Below are positions 41,834 through 50,776 of a stretch of DNA of 64,000 nt, one piece after another. Source of the stretch: Oscillospiraceae bacterium (GTDB lineage: Bacteria > Bacillota > Clostridia > Oscillospirales > Ruminococcaceae); NCBI GenBank assembly GCA_022835495.1, contig BQOK01000001.1, positions 2,294,001-2,358,000 of the forward strand. Reading direction: 5' to 3'. The position numbers and the translations under genes are program-made. The notes under the pieces were generated by a model, which did no database searches, was not told where the DNA came from, and saw only the letters and a program-made list of their open reading frames with translations. Each line of letters starts with the position of its first letter. Position 1 is the stretch's first letter.

Positions 41834-42880
41834 TCACATTGCTTTAATGCGCTCCAGCGCGTCGCCGTAGGTGGAGGCCAGTGCCTCGTGCAGCGGCTGA
41901 ATGGCCGCGCGGAAGGCCTCCTTGTCCACCTCGTTCACCTGCACGCCCGCCTCCTCAATGGTGGCAAGGCCGCTGTCGGTGTATTCCTGCAGGATCGCGG
42001 TGGACTGATCCTCCGTCTCGGCGATCGAGCTGGTAATGGCCTCCTGCTGGGCCGGGCTCAGCCTCTGCCAGGTGGCGTCGCTGATCGCCAGCAGCACCGG
42101 CGCGTAAAGGTGATCGGTGAGCGAAAGGTATTTCTGCACCTCGTGGAACCCGTTGGAGCAGATCGCGTTGATGGGGTTCTCCTGCCCGGCAATGGTGCCG
42201 GTCTGCAGGGCGCTGAACACCTCGGTCACCGCCATGGTCACCGGGGTCGCCCCCAGCGTCTCCCAGGCCTTAATCTGGATGTCGCTCTGCATCACCCGCA
42301 GCACCACGCCCTTCAGATCCTCCGGCTTTTCAATGGGCCGCACGTTGTTGGTGGTCTCGCGGTAGCCAAAGTCCAGCACCCCCAGCGAGCGGATGCCCAC
42401 CTTGTCCAGGTCGGCCCGGATATCCTCGCCGATGTCGCTCTTCCATACGCGGCGCAAATGGTCGTAGTCCTGGATCAGATAGGGGATCTCGAACAGGCCG
42501 CACTGCTCCGAAGTGGCCGAAAGGGGCGAAAAGGAAACGATCATCACGTCAATGGTGCCCGCCTGCAGCCCCTCAATGTATTCCGTCTCGCTGCCCAGCA
42601 CGCCGCCCGCCTGAATGTCCAGGCTCACGGTGCCGCCGCTGCGCTCGCTCACCAGCTTGCCAAAGTATTCCAAATCCTTGTAATAGGCCGAATCCTCGCT
42701 CATGGTAATGGCGCAGGTCAGGCTCACCGGCGTGTCCGCCGCGCCCCCCTGGCCCTGGCTGCCGCCCGCGGGCGCGCCCCCGCCGCTGGCCGGGGCCGCG
42801 CCGCAGCCCGCCAAAAGTCCCAGGGCCATGCAGCCCGCCGTCAAAAATGCCGCCGTTTTTTTGTTCCATGTGCACTTCAT
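41834..42880 (-). CDS. dctP: TRAP transporter substrate-binding lipoprotein (DctP)
   Basis: A 348-residue exported lipoprotein with lipobox LLAGC (Cys 26), a Gly/Ala-rich linker and a DctP fold. VLDFGYRETTNNVRPIEKPE then KGVVLRVMQS carries the conserved Arg that binds the carboxylate of the solute; EVFSALQTGTIAGQENPINA follows. The substrate is therefore an organic acid or acid sugar. ATG 42880 has AAGGAG 9 nt upstream; the in-frame ATG at 42889 is too close to it. Confidence 0.94.
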   Translation of the reverse strand: MKCTWNKKTAAFLTAGCMALGLLAGCGAAPASGGGAPAGGSQGQGGAADTPVSLTCAITMSEDSAYYKDLEYFGKLVSERSGGTVSLDIQAGGVLGSETEYIEGLQAGTIDVMIVSFSPLSATSEQCGLFEIPYLIQDYDHLRRVWKSDIGEDIRADLDKVGIRSLGVLDFGYRETTNNVRPIEKPEDLKGVVLRVMQSDIQIKAWETLGATPVTMAVTEVFSALQTGTIAGQENPINAICSNGFHEVQKYLSLTDHLYAPVLLAISDATWQRLSPAQQEAITSSIAETEDQSTAILQEYTDSGLATIEEAGVQVNEVDKEAFRAAIQPLHEALASTYGDALERIKAM

Positions 42881-42906
42881 TTCATCCATCTCCTTTTTTG
42901 TTCCGG

Positions 42907-43794
42907 TTATTCTTTAATGGGGTTGCGCAGCACGCCGAGGCCCTGTACCTCGCATTCCACCACATCCCCCGGCTTCATATAGCGGGGCGGCTCAAAACCC
43001 ATCCCCACGCCCGCGGGGGTCCCGGTGGCAATGATGTCCCCCGCCTCCAGCGTCATCCCGCGCGACAGTTCGCTGATCACTTCCGCCACGCCGCGGATGA
43101 ACGCCCGGGTATTCGCGTGCTGCCGCACCTCGCCGTTCACCCGGCTCTCTACCTCCAGCTCCGGCGGAAAGGCCACCTCGTCCTTCGTCACCAAGGCCGG
43201 CCCCATCACCGCAAACCCGTCCAGGCTCTTGCCCCGCAGCCACTGTGCATGGCTGCTCTGCAGCGTCCGGGCCGACACATCGTTGAACGCGCTGTAGCCG
43301 AAAATGTGTTCCTCCGCCCGCTCCGGCGGGATGTCGCGCCCGCCCTTGCCCAGCACCACCGCCAGCTCCACCTCGTAGTCCAGCGCCTCGTCCAGCGCCC
43401 GGTGGCTCTCGATCGCCTCTCCCGGCCCCAGCAGCCGGCACGCGCGCTTGGCAAAGTACACCGCTGCCGCCGCCTGCTTCATCTGGATCGCCCGCTCGCA
43501 CTCGTCAAAATGGGCCTGGTAGTTCACCCCCACGCACAAAATGTCGTGCACCGGGCGCCCGATGGGGGCCAGCAGCTCCACTTCGGCCAGGGGCAGCAGC
43601 CTCGCCGCCGGGGCTTCTCCCCGCGCAAAGGCCTCCAGCGCCCCCCGCTGGGCGGAGCCGAGCTCCCGGATCAGCTCGTTCATATCGGCAAAGCCGCACC
43701 CCTCAAACTGTTCCAGCGGCGCAACGCGTTCCCCTCCGGCATCCAGTATGCCCAGAGCTTCCGCGCCCTCCGCCCTGTATCGCACAAATCGCAT
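42907..43794 (-). CDS. Fumarylacetoacetate hydrolase family protein
   Basis: A 295-residue cytosolic enzyme with a variable N-terminal part (1-75) and a FAH domain: LCVGVNYQAHFDE, the metal-binding EVELAVVLGKGGRDIPPERA and GDIIATGTPAGVGMG. This group includes 2,4-diketo-3-deoxy-L-fuconate hydrolase, acylpyruvases and oxaloacetate decarboxylases. It heads the TRAP operon; with an enolase-family enzyme at the other end it fits a 2-keto-3-deoxy-acid route, although the expected dehydrogenase is missing here. Confidence 0.92.
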   Translation of the reverse strand: MRFVRYRAEGAEALGILDAGGERVAPLEQFEGCGFADMNELIRELGSAQRGALEAFARGEAPAARLLPLAEVELLAPIGRPVHDILCVGVNYQAHFDECERAIQMKQAAAAVYFAKRACRLLGPGEAIESHRALDEALDYEVELAVVLGKGGRDIPPERAEEHIFGYSAFNDVSARTLQSSHAQWLRGKSLDGFAVMGPALVTKDEVAFPPELEVESRVNGEVRQHANTRAFIRGVAEVISELSRGMTLEAGDIIATGTPAGVGMGFEPPRYMKPGDVVECEVQGLGVLRNPIKE

Positions 43795-43891
43795 CGCAGT
43801 CTCCTTTCACTCGGTATCCCGTTCTGCTCTCGGCCCACTGTTGGCACGCATTCCTCCCTCGCTCCATAATTTGTCACCTTAAATAGTATTT

Positions 43892-43908
43892 ATCAATAAA
43901 ATGTTGAT
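43892..43908. promoter_or_regulatory. Candidate LysR box in the divergent promoter region
   Basis: ATCAA, 7 bp, TTGAT: a dyad of the T-N11-A type expected for LysR regulators. TGTTGATT recurs 11 bp further on (43913-43920), one helical turn away. Confidence 0.55.
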
Positions 43909-43932
43909 TATCTGTTGATTCAAGTATATAAT
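43904..43932 (+). promoter_or_regulatory. Promoter of the LysR gene
   Basis: TTGATT (43904-43909), 17-bp spacer, TATAAT (43927-43932); its -35 overlaps the LysR box, so the gene is probably autoregulated. Confidence 0.75.
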
Positions 43933-44016
43933 CAGTGCAGAGCTAAAAGCAAATACAAATATCTTTATCCCGCTATTAGAAAAATCTTATCCTGTCAGTT
44001 TTAGGAGGGTTTTATT

Positions 44017-44973
44017 GTGACCTTTCGCCAGCTTGAATATCTGGAAGCCATTGCGCTGGAGCGCAGCATTTCGCGGGCGGCCGAAAAGCTGTTCGTGTCG
44101 CAGTCGGCGCTCAGCCAGCAGGTCATCGCCATGGAAAACGAATATCAGATCCAGATCTTCGACCGGGCCAAAACGCCGCTGGAGCTCACGGCGGACGGCC
44201 AGCTTTACCTGCACACGGCGCAGGAGCTGCTGCGCGTCAAGCGGCAGTTTGAGGCAACGGTGCGCCACCGCCGCCAGCACAGCCTGTGCATCAAAACGGT
44301 GCCCTTCTATGCGGCCAACGTGGTGCCCTATCTTTTGTCCAAGCTTCACCGCGAGCTGCCCCAGGTGGAGGTCCAGCTCAAAATGGACTGGGCGCCCAAC
44401 CTGTTCTGCACCAGCTACCACGAAAAAGTCGATCTGTATGTGCACGCCTTCGACATGGACCCCTACGAGCCCCTCATCCCCCCCAGCGATACCATGGAAC
44501 AGGAGGTGATCCTGGAGGAAGAGATCGTGCTGGCCCTCTCGGCGCTGCATCCGCTGCTGGCGGGCCTGTCCATCGGAACAGACGGCGAGGGCTGGCCCTG
44601 CATCGACCTCGCGGATCTGGCGGGCGCGGCCTTTATCCTGCCCTCCACCAGTGTGCGCCTTCTGGACATTGCGCATCTTCTCTGTTCCGGGGTGGCGGGC
44701 GAACACACCGTGCGGGTGAGCGACAAGGGGTTCGACGCGCTGCTGGGGCAGCTGCAATACAGCAACAGCGTGGCCTTTCTGCCCAGCACGGTCATCCGCT
44801 TCTGCCCCACGGCCATCGGGGTGCGCTTTTTCCGCATCCGGGGCAAAGCGATGCGCCGGCCGGTGGTGGCGGCCTACCCCAAGGGCATCGAGCTGAACAC
44901 CCCCGCCCGGCAGTTCATCCGCATTGCCCGCCAGGCGATGGCCGCCCCCCTGGAACCGCCCCGCATCGGTTAA
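44017..44973 (+). CDS. LysR family transcriptional regulator
   Basis: A 318-residue regulator: winged helix at about 1-60 (MTFRQLEYLEAIALERSISR, then VSQSALSQQVIAMENEYQ) and a LysR substrate domain. Start is GTG 44017 behind AGGAGGGTTTTATT. It is divergent from the FAH/TRAP/enolase operon and most likely activates it when the imported acid or a breakdown product binds. Confidence 0.92.
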   Translation: MTFRQLEYLEAIALERSISRAAEKLFVSQSALSQQVIAMENEYQIQIFDRAKTPLELTADGQLYLHTAQELLRVKRQFEATVRHRRQHSLCIKTVPFYAANVVPYLLSKLHRELPQVEVQLKMDWAPNLFCTSYHEKVDLYVHAFDMDPYEPLIPPSDTMEQEVILEEEIVLALSALHPLLAGLSIGTDGEGWPCIDLADLAGAAFILPSTSVRLLDIAHLLCSGVAGEHTVRVSDKGFDALLGQLQYSNSVAFLPSTVIRFCPTAIGVRFFRIRGKAMRRPVVAAYPKGIELNTPARQFIRIARQAMAAPLEPPRIG

Positions 44974-45008
44974 AGGGTGCGGTGCTGTTTTTCAACAAAA
45001 AAGGCTCT

Positions 45009-45035
45009 GCGTTGCCGGAAATCGACCGGTAACGC
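45009..45035 (+). terminator. Possible terminator of the LysR gene
   Basis: GCGTTGCCGG and CCGGTAACGC form a 10-bp stem with one wobble pair, followed by a short T stretch. Confidence 0.45.
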
Positions 45036-45091
45036 AAGCCCTTTAACGATAAATAATTAAGATGTTTACATATTTTTGCAGGGAGGTTTTT

Positions 45092-45490
45092 ATGAAACAA
45101 TTCACACAAATTCTCGCGAGAATATTTTTCCTTGTTGTGTATTATTTTGGATTTGTATCCCTGGAGCAACAAATCAAACAATTGGTTGCTCTAAAGTATA
45201 TTATTTGGCCTCTTTCTGTTTTTTACATTGCCACCGCTTTACTGATTGCAGGATATCTAAAAAGCTGCAGCAGCAAGTCGTTTCAGGATGCATTGGCCAT
45301 TTCTATTTATGTTAATTCCAAACATGAATATTTTATTTGTATGGGAAATTTTATTCTGGCGCTAGTTGCATTAATTTTTATCTTCCTTTCCCATATGAAT
45401 TTTTTACCGCCTCCCTCTTTACTGTTGACCAATACGTTTTATGTTATTGGTTTTTATAATATTTTTGAGTCTCTTGCGATAAAGAAGTGA
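45092..45490 (+). CDS. Small AT-rich membrane protein (132 aa)
   Basis: A 132-residue protein with four hydrophobic segments (for example ILARIFFLVVYYFGFVSL, YIIWPLSVFYIATALLIAGY, FILALVALIFIFL) and GGGAGG before ATG 45092. No family recognised. Its GC content is far below that of the LysR gene and smpB on either side, which suggests recent acquisition. The 200 bases after it contain nothing I can assign apart from the smpB terminator. Confidence 0.65.
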   Translation: MKQFTQILARIFFLVVYYFGFVSLEQQIKQLVALKYIIWPLSVFYIATALLIAGYLKSCSSKSFQDALAISIYVNSKHEYFICMGNFILALVALIFIFLSHMNFLPPPSLLLTNTFYVIGFYNIFESLAIKK

Positions 45491-45631
45491 AGGCCATAAA
45501 ACCAAGATTACGGGCTATTTGTGGAGCGCGGAAACTTTAGCCACTGGTTCCCACTCAGAACAAAAAGCAACCCATTGTTCCCCGCGTTATGTTTCCGCAA
45601 GCAGTAGCCCTTTCACCGGTATTGAGTGGTT

Positions 45632-45675
45632 AAAAAAAAGGAATGCCCGCTGCAAACGCAGCGGGCATTCCTTTT
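45632..45675. terminator. smpB terminator
   Basis: GGAATGCCCGCTGC and GCAGCGGGCATTCC form a perfect 14-bp stem with an AAAC loop and T runs on both strands. Confidence 0.92.
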
Positions 45676-45692
45676 ATCCTATCCAATCGCGC

Positions 45693-46160
45693 TCAATACC
45701 GCCGGTCCTTCATGGCGCGCTCAATGTCGCGCTGGGCCGCGCGCTGGGCCGCGGTCTCCCGCTTGTCGTAGAGCTTCTTGCCCTTGCACAGCCCCAGGTT
45801 CAGCTTGACCCGCCCATGCTTGAAATAAAGCGACAGCGGCACCAGGGTATACCCCTGCAGCTTGACCTCCTGCCCCAGGCGGCGGATCTCGTTTTTGTGG
45901 GCCAGCAAACGCCGGGGGCGCAGCGGGTCGCGGTTGAAAATGTTCCCCTTTTCATAGGGGCTGATGTGCATGCCGTGCACATAGAGCTGGCCGTTCTCCA
46001 CCTCCACCCAGGCGTCCTTCAGGTTCACCTGGCCCATGCGCAGGCTTTTCACCTCGGTACCCACCAGCTCAATGCCGGTTTCCAGCCCCTCCACCACAAA
46101 ATACTCGTGGCGGGCCTGCCGGTTCTCGGCAATGATCTTTACTTTTCCCTGCTCCGGCAT
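45693..46160 (-). CDS. smpB: SsrA-binding protein SmpB
   Basis: A 155-residue RNA-binding protein that docks tmRNA on stalled ribosomes. Family blocks: [60 protein letters not shown] and the basic C-terminal tail [19 protein letters not shown] selects ATG 46160 (MPEQGKVK). Its RNA partner, tmRNA, is encoded 26 kb away in this window. Confidence 0.97.
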   Translation of the reverse strand: MPEQGKVKIIAENRQARHEYFVVEGLETGIELVGTEVKSLRMGQVNLKDAWVEVENGQLYVHGMHISPYEKGNIFNRDPLRPRRLLAHKNEIRRLGQEVKLQGYTLVPLSLYFKHGRVKLNLGLCKGKKLYDKRETAAQRAAQRDIERAMKDRRY

Positions 46161-46238
46161 CTCGCCACCTCCTTTTTTGCGGGCTTGGAACAACAGTATA
46201 CGCGCCGCGCCGAGCGCTTGTCAAGGGGAAAGCGGTTT

Positions 46239-46838
46239 TTAAAGCTCGCCCCGGCCCGAAAGGGCCTTGTACAGGGTGGTCTCGTCGGCGTATTCCAGGC
46301 TGGAGCCCACCGGCAGTCCGTAGGCCAGCCGGGTGGTGCGGATGCCCAAAGGCTTGATCAGCTTTGCCAGATACATGGCGGTGGCCTCGCCCTCCACGGT
46401 GGGGTTGGTGGCCATAATGACCTCCTTCACCTTCCCGTCCGAAAGCCGCGCCAGCAGCTCCTTCACGCACAGCTGGTCCGCACCGATGCCGTCCATGGGG
46501 CTGATCAGCCCGTGCAGCACATGGTACAGGCCGTTGTACTCCCGGGTGCGCTCAAAGGCGGTGATGTCCCGCGGGCTCTCCACCACGCAGATCACACTGG
46601 CGTCCCGCTTGGCCGAAGAGCAGATTTTGCACACCTCAGCCTCGGTGTAATCCTGGCAAACGTGGCAGCGGTGCAGCTTCGCGTGGGCGTTTTCAATGGC
46701 GTGCGCCAGCTCCAGCGCCTCGTCGGCCGGCATGCTGAGCACCTGGTAGGCCATGCGCGTGGCGCCCTTGCGGCCCACGCCCGGGAACTTGGAGAACTGT
46801 TCCACCAGCTTTTCCAGCGGGGCGGCGTTGTAACCCAT
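46239..46838 (-). CDS. recR: Recombination protein RecR
   Basis: A 199-residue DNA-repair protein that loads RecA with RecF/RecO. Helix-hairpin-helix FSKFPGVGRKGATRMA, C4 zinc finger CHVCQDYTEAEVCKIC and a Toprim domain with VVESPRDITAFERT and ATNPTVEGEATAMYL. It follows ybaB and dnaX in the conserved bacterial order. Confidence 0.97.
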   Translation of the reverse strand: MGYNAAPLEKLVEQFSKFPGVGRKGATRMAYQVLSMPADEALELAHAIENAHAKLHRCHVCQDYTEAEVCKICSSAKRDASVICVVESPRDITAFERTREYNGLYHVLHGLISPMDGIGADQLCVKELLARLSDGKVKEVIMATNPTVEGEATAMYLAKLIKPLGIRTTRLAYGLPVGSSLEYADETTLYKALSGRGEL

Positions 46839-46855
46839 CCTCTTTTGCCCCTTTC

Positions 46856-47194
46856 TTACAGCCCCGGGAAGTTGGCCCCGCCGGTAATGGCCTGCATGGC
46901 CGCGTCAGACGCGGCGTCCACCACGCGCACCGCCTCGTTCACCGCGGCGGCCACCATGTCCTCCAGCATCTCCACATCCTCGGGGTCCACCAGCTCGGGC
47001 TTGATCTTCACCGCCGTCACCTCGTGCTTGCCGGTCATGGTGATCTCCACCATCCCGTCAGACACGCTAGCCCTGTATTCGGTGGCCTCCAGCTCCTCCT
47101 GCTTTTCCTTCATATCGTCCTGCATCTTCTGGGCCTGGCGCATCAGCGCGTTCACGTCGGGCTTGCCATAGCCCTGCGGCAGTCTTGCTTTCAT
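46856..47194 (-). CDS. YbaB/EbfC family nucleoid-associated protein
   Basis: A 112-residue DNA-binding protein with MRQAQKMQDDMKEKQEELEA, VEITMTGKHEVTAVKIKPEL and a Gly-rich C-terminus (GGANFPGL). It lies 18 bp downstream of dnaX and 17 bp upstream of recR, the usual operon. AGGAGCG precedes the ATG. Confidence 0.96.
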   Translation of the reverse strand: MKARLPQGYGKPDVNALMRQAQKMQDDMKEKQEELEATEYRASVSDGMVEITMTGKHEVTAVKIKPELVDPEDVEMLEDMVAAAVNEAVRVVDAASDAAMQAITGGANFPGL

Positions 47195-47212
47195 GGAAAA
47201 TCGCTCCTTTTA

Positions 47213-48994
47213 TTATTCTTTGTCGTTATAAACCACATCGACCCCGTGGGCCGCGAGCTCCTTCAGGGTGTCCTCCACCGTGCTTCGGGCCTCTCCGCCC
47301 TCCGCGGGCGGCACGTATGGCCCAATGCCGCAGCGCACGCCCGCCACCTGCTCTATGATCTGCTTGATCAGCGCCTGGGAATCCTTGTTCACCCGGATAA
47401 AATCCCGGAAGGTATCCCCCCCGTCGATCAGCACCCGCCTGCCGTCAAAATAAGCCGTGGATTTTTTCAGGTAGGCGGTCAGCATTTTGTCCTGCCGCTC
47501 CAGTGCGGCCAGTACCTGCGGCCAGGGCTCAAACTTCTGTGCCTGGCCTGCCGGGGCCGTCTGCGCTTTTGCGGGCGCGGGCCGGGCGGGCGGCGCCGGG
47601 GCCTTGGGCGGCGGCACCTCGCGCGGCTGCACGGGCTCTGTTTCCCAGGGCGGGGCGTCCTGCCCCTCGCCCGGCTGGATGGGCGCGCTTGCAGGCGGCG
47701 CGGCGGCTCCTTCCGGCGGCGGTGCTGCGCTGGTCGGGCCCTCTGCCGCCGCTTCCCAGGGCGGGCGGTCCGCCGCCTCTGTGCGCTGGGGGGGCGCCGC
47801 CGGGCCTGCAGCCGCGGGAGCCCATGCGCCTGCTGCCGCCGGGCGGGCGGCAAAGGGCGCGGGCGGCTGGGCCGCTGGGGCGGCGGGTGCCACCGGGGCC
47901 GGTGCCGCGCTCTGGGGCGTTTCGGTCAGGGCGAACAGGGCCAGCTCCAGTTCAATGCGCTGGTCGGTGCCCCGGCTCATTTTTTCCAGCGCGCTGCCCA
48001 ACAGGCGGATGGCGCGCACGCTCTCGCTCTGGGGGGTCTGGCCGGCCTTTTCCAGGTAGAGCGCTTCTTCTTCGGGCGGAACGCCCGCCAGCAGCCCCTT
48101 TCCGCCGGGCAGTGCGGCAAGCATCAGGTTGCGGTAATGGCTGATCAGCTCCTCGCACAGGCGCTTCATATCCACCGAGCGCTGGCGCAGCCCCGCCACC
48201 TGCGAAAGCGCGTCCGCGGCGTCCCTTGCGGCCAGCGCGTCGCTGATGGTGAACAGGTAGCTTTTGTCGGTCACGCCCGCCATGCGGCGCACCAGCTCCT
48301 CGTCGATCTCGCGGCTCACCCCTGCGCAGGTGTCCAGGATCGACAGCGCGTCCCGCAGCGCGCCGTCCGCCAGCCGGGCAATCAGCGCGGCCGCGCCCGG
48401 GGTCAGGGCAAAGCCCTCTTCCCCTGCAATGTAGGCAATGCGGGCCGCAATGTCCTGGGGCTGAATGCGCCCAAAATCGTACCTCTGGCAGCGGGACAGG
48501 ATGGTGGCCGGCACCTTATGGATCTCGGTGGTGGCAAGAATGAACACCACGTGGCTGGGCGGCTCCTCCATGATCTTGAGCAGGGCGTTGAAGGCCGCCA
48601 TGCTGAGCATGTGCACCTCGTCGATGATATATACCTTATAGGCGCACACGCTGGGGGTATAGGCCGTTTCGTCCCGCAGGTCCCGGATGTTGTCCACCCC
48701 GTTGTTGGAGGCCGCGTCGATCTCCACCACGTCCATGATCGAGCCGTCGTCGATGCCCGCACACACGGCGCATTTGCCGCAGGGGTCGCCCTTCTGGCTC
48801 TCCGGGCAGTTGATCGCCTTGGCAAAAATTTTGGCGCAGGAGGTCTTGCCGGTCCCCCTGGTTCCCGTGAACAGGTACGCGTGGCCCACCCGCCCCGCGG
48901 CCACCTGGTTTTGCAGGGCCGCCACAATGGCCTGCTGGCCCACCACATCCTCAAAGCGGCGGGGCCGCCACTTGCGGTACAACGCCCGATACAT
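47213..48994 (-). CDS. dnaX: DNA polymerase III gamma/tau subunit
   Basis: A 593-residue clamp-loader ATPase. Walker A GTRGTGKTS (44-52), zinc cysteines at 63, 72, 75 and 78, Walker B VYIIDEVHMLS, and a sensor region LATTEIHKVPATILSRCQRY. After about residue 360 comes a long Ala/Pro-rich linker, then a C-terminal tau-like domain (about 500-593). I found no strong slippery heptamer that would produce a short gamma form. SRP RNA lies directly upstream on the same strand. Confidence 0.96.
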   Translation of the reverse strand: MYRALYRKWRPRRFEDVVGQQAIVAALQNQVAAGRVGHAYLFTGTRGTGKTSCAKIFAKAINCPESQKGDPCGKCAVCAGIDDGSIMDVVEIDAASNNGVDNIRDLRDETAYTPSVCAYKVYIIDEVHMLSMAAFNALLKIMEEPPSHVVFILATTEIHKVPATILSRCQRYDFGRIQPQDIAARIAYIAGEEGFALTPGAAALIARLADGALRDALSILDTCAGVSREIDEELVRRMAGVTDKSYLFTISDALAARDAADALSQVAGLRQRSVDMKRLCEELISHYRNLMLAALPGGKGLLAGVPPEEEALYLEKAGQTPQSESVRAIRLLGSALEKMSRGTDQRIELELALFALTETPQSAAPAPVAPAAPAAQPPAPFAARPAAAGAWAPAAAGPAAPPQRTEAADRPPWEAAAEGPTSAAPPPEGAAAPPASAPIQPGEGQDAPPWETEPVQPREVPPPKAPAPPARPAPAKAQTAPAGQAQKFEPWPQVLAALERQDKMLTAYLKKSTAYFDGRRVLIDGGDTFRDFIRVNKDSQALIKQIIEQVAGVRCGIGPYVPPAEGGEARSTVEDTLKELAAHGVDVVYNDKE

Positions 48995-49028
48995 CTCCGC
49001 ATTGCCCCCTTTCCCCGGTTTTCACTAC

Positions 49029-49066
49029 AAAAAACGGACAGGCCCGCGGGGGGCTTTTCCCCCGCC
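49029..49066 (-). terminator. Terminator of the SRP RNA
   Basis: GGCGGGGG and CCCCCCGC pair around AAAAG, followed by GTCCGTTTTTTG on the minus strand, between SRP RNA and dnaX. Confidence 0.6.
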
Positions 49067-49070
49067 TTTG

Positions 49071-49200
49071 CGCTGCTTGGCATACGGATGCAGGCTACCT
49101 GCGGCGCACGGGGCAGACCACTTAATGCTGCTCGGTTCCCCGCCTGACATGGTTCATGGGGCCCCGTCGCACAGGGCCCACATCCGTATGCCGAACAGCG
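49071..49200 (-). ncRNA. ffs: Signal recognition particle RNA (small bacterial type)
   Basis: On the minus strand a long hairpin closed by a 20-bp terminal stem (49200-49181 with 49090-49071). The apical part carries the conserved SRP sequence: TGTCAGG on one side, GGGGAACCGAGCAGCA on the other, with CCCTGTGCGACGGGG and GGTCTGCCCCGTGCG around it. Location just upstream of dnaX is a common arrangement. The ends are set by the outer stem and could be off by several bases. Confidence 0.9.
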
Positions 49201-49293
49201 CACCGTTTTGGCTCTGTCCGAACAAGAACTATTATATAATAAAGTTTGCTCAAATGCAACCCAAAACATGCGGGCCGGGCGGCGCCCGCCGCA

Positions 49294-49322
49294 TTGAAAT
49301 GCCGCCCGCGGCATGGTACAAT
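49294..49322 (+). promoter_or_regulatory. Promoter of the guanine deaminase gene
   Basis: TTGAAA (49294-49299), 17-bp spacer, TACAAT (49317-49322). Confidence 0.75.
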
Positions 49323-49406
49323 AAAGGGCAGCCGCAGCGCGGCAAGCGCTGCCTTGGGGCAGGGCGGCGGTCATCCGGCCCGCCGGGCCCCCGGAAAGGA
49401 ACCTTT

Positions 49407-50678
49407 ATGCAAAACACGACCTTCGCCCTGCGGGGCAACATCTTTTACACCCCGGCCCCCGGCAGCCTGGCCGTCCACCCCGAAAGCTGGCTGGTGTGCG
49501 AGGAAGGGCGGGTGGCCGGGGTCTTTCCCTCGCTGCCCGGCCGGTACGCCGGCGTCAAAGTGCACGACCACAGCGGCAAGCTCATCCTGCCGGGCCTTGT
49601 GGACCTGCACGCCCACGCCAGCCAATACGCCTACCGGGGCCTCGGCATGGATCTGGAACTGCTGCAGTGGCTGGAACAGAACGCCTTCCCCGAGGAGGCA
49701 AAGTTTGCCCGGGCCGGGTACGCGCGGCAGGCCTACGCTCTGTTTGCCCGCCAGCTCGCCGCCAGCGCCACCACCCGGGCCTGTATCTTTGCCACCCTGC
49801 ACCGCCCCGCCACCCTTGTGCTCATGGAGCAGCTCGAGGCCGCGGGCCTGGTCTGCTTTGTGGGCAAGGTGAATATGGACCGCAACAGCCCTGATATCCT
49901 TCGGGAGGCGGGTCCCGCCGCCGCCCTGGCCGAAACCCGCCGCTGGCTGGAAGAGAGCCGCCGCTTTGTCCGCAGCCGCCCCATCCTCACCCCCCGCTTT
50001 ACCCCCAGCTGTTCAGACGAACTGATGGCCGGCCTGGGCGGGCTGCAGCGGGAATACGGCGTGCCCCTGCAGTCCCACCTGTCCGAGAACCTGTCCGAGA
50101 TCGCCTGGGTCAAAGAGCTCTGCCCCGGCGCCGATTTTTACGGCCAGACCTACAGCCGGTTCGGCCTGTTCGGGGGCTCCTGCCCCACCGTAATGGCCCA
50201 CTGCGTGTGGAGCGGCGAGGCCGAGCGGGCGCTCATGAAGGAAAACGGCGTGTTCATCGCCCACTGCCCCCAGTCCAACATGAACGTGTCCAGCGGCGTC
50301 GCCCCGGTCAAGAGCTACCTGATGGAGGGGCAGAAGGTGGGCCTCGGCAGCGATGTGGCCGGCGGCGCGCACCTGTCGCTCTTCCGCGCCGTCACCGACG
50401 CGATCCAGTCCTCCAAGCTGCGCTGGCGGCTGGTGGATCAAACCGTGCCCGCCCTCACCCTGCCCGAGGCGCTGTATCTTGCCACCAAGGGCGGCGGCGA
50501 ATTTTTCGGCAAGGTGGGCAGCTTTGAGCCGGGCTACGAGTTCGACGCCATTGTCATGGACGACGCGGCCCTGCCCACCACCCGCGCCTGCAGCCTGCCC
50601 GAACGGCTGGAACGGGTGGTATACCTGTCGGACGGCGCGCCCTGCGCCAAATACGTGCAGGGGCGGCGGCTGTTCTAG
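49407..50678 (+). CDS. guaD: Guanine deaminase
   Basis: A 423-residue amidohydrolase converting guanine to xanthine. Metal site His 67-x-His 69 (VDLHAHASQYAYRG), further ligands in QSHLSEN and MAHCVW, catalytic Asp in GLGSDVAGG. FIAHCPQSNMNVSSGVAPVK and the C-terminal ATKGGGEFFGKVG are typical of bacterial GuaD. GGAAAGGAA selects ATG 49407; the frame reaching back to 48687 is a shadow over dnaX and SRP RNA. It fits guanine salvage together with the nucleoside phosphorylase at 14.9 kb. Confidence 0.94.
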   Translation: MQNTTFALRGNIFYTPAPGSLAVHPESWLVCEEGRVAGVFPSLPGRYAGVKVHDHSGKLILPGLVDLHAHASQYAYRGLGMDLELLQWLEQNAFPEEAKFARAGYARQAYALFARQLAASATTRACIFATLHRPATLVLMEQLEAAGLVCFVGKVNMDRNSPDILREAGPAAALAETRRWLEESRRFVRSRPILTPRFTPSCSDELMAGLGGLQREYGVPLQSHLSENLSEIAWVKELCPGADFYGQTYSRFGLFGGSCPTVMAHCVWSGEAERALMKENGVFIAHCPQSNMNVSSGVAPVKSYLMEGQKVGLGSDVAGGAHLSLFRAVTDAIQSSKLRWRLVDQTVPALTLPEALYLATKGGGEFFGKVGSFEPGYEFDAIVMDDAALPTTRACSLPERLERVVYLSDGAPCAKYVQGRRLF

Positions 50679-50712
50679 TCCGCGCGGCCCGCCGGGTTTT
50701 CCTGCGGCGGCA

Positions 50713-50755
50713 AAAAGGCCCCGGGCGCAGAACTTCTGCGCCCGGGGCCTTTTAT
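50713..50755. terminator. Bidirectional terminator
   Basis: AAAAGGCCCCGGGCGCAG and CTGCGCCCGGGGCCTTTT form an 18-bp stem between the convergent guaD and pduL genes. Confidence 0.9.
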
Positions 50756-50776
50756 TCGCTGCGTTCAGGGGGCCGC

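Noticed and set aside
45491-45631. Possible gene fragment after the 132-aa membrane protein
   Set aside because: No frame with a ribosome site or recognisable motif; left unassigned.
47213-48994. Programmed frameshift in dnaX producing a gamma form
   Set aside because: I found only A6 runs in unsuitable phase and context; no clear A AAA AAG type heptamer with supporting stem.
48687-50678. A 663-codon open frame reaching into dnaX and SRP RNA
   Set aside because: The guanine deaminase begins at 49407 with its own promoter and ribosome site; the rest overlaps established genes on the other strand.
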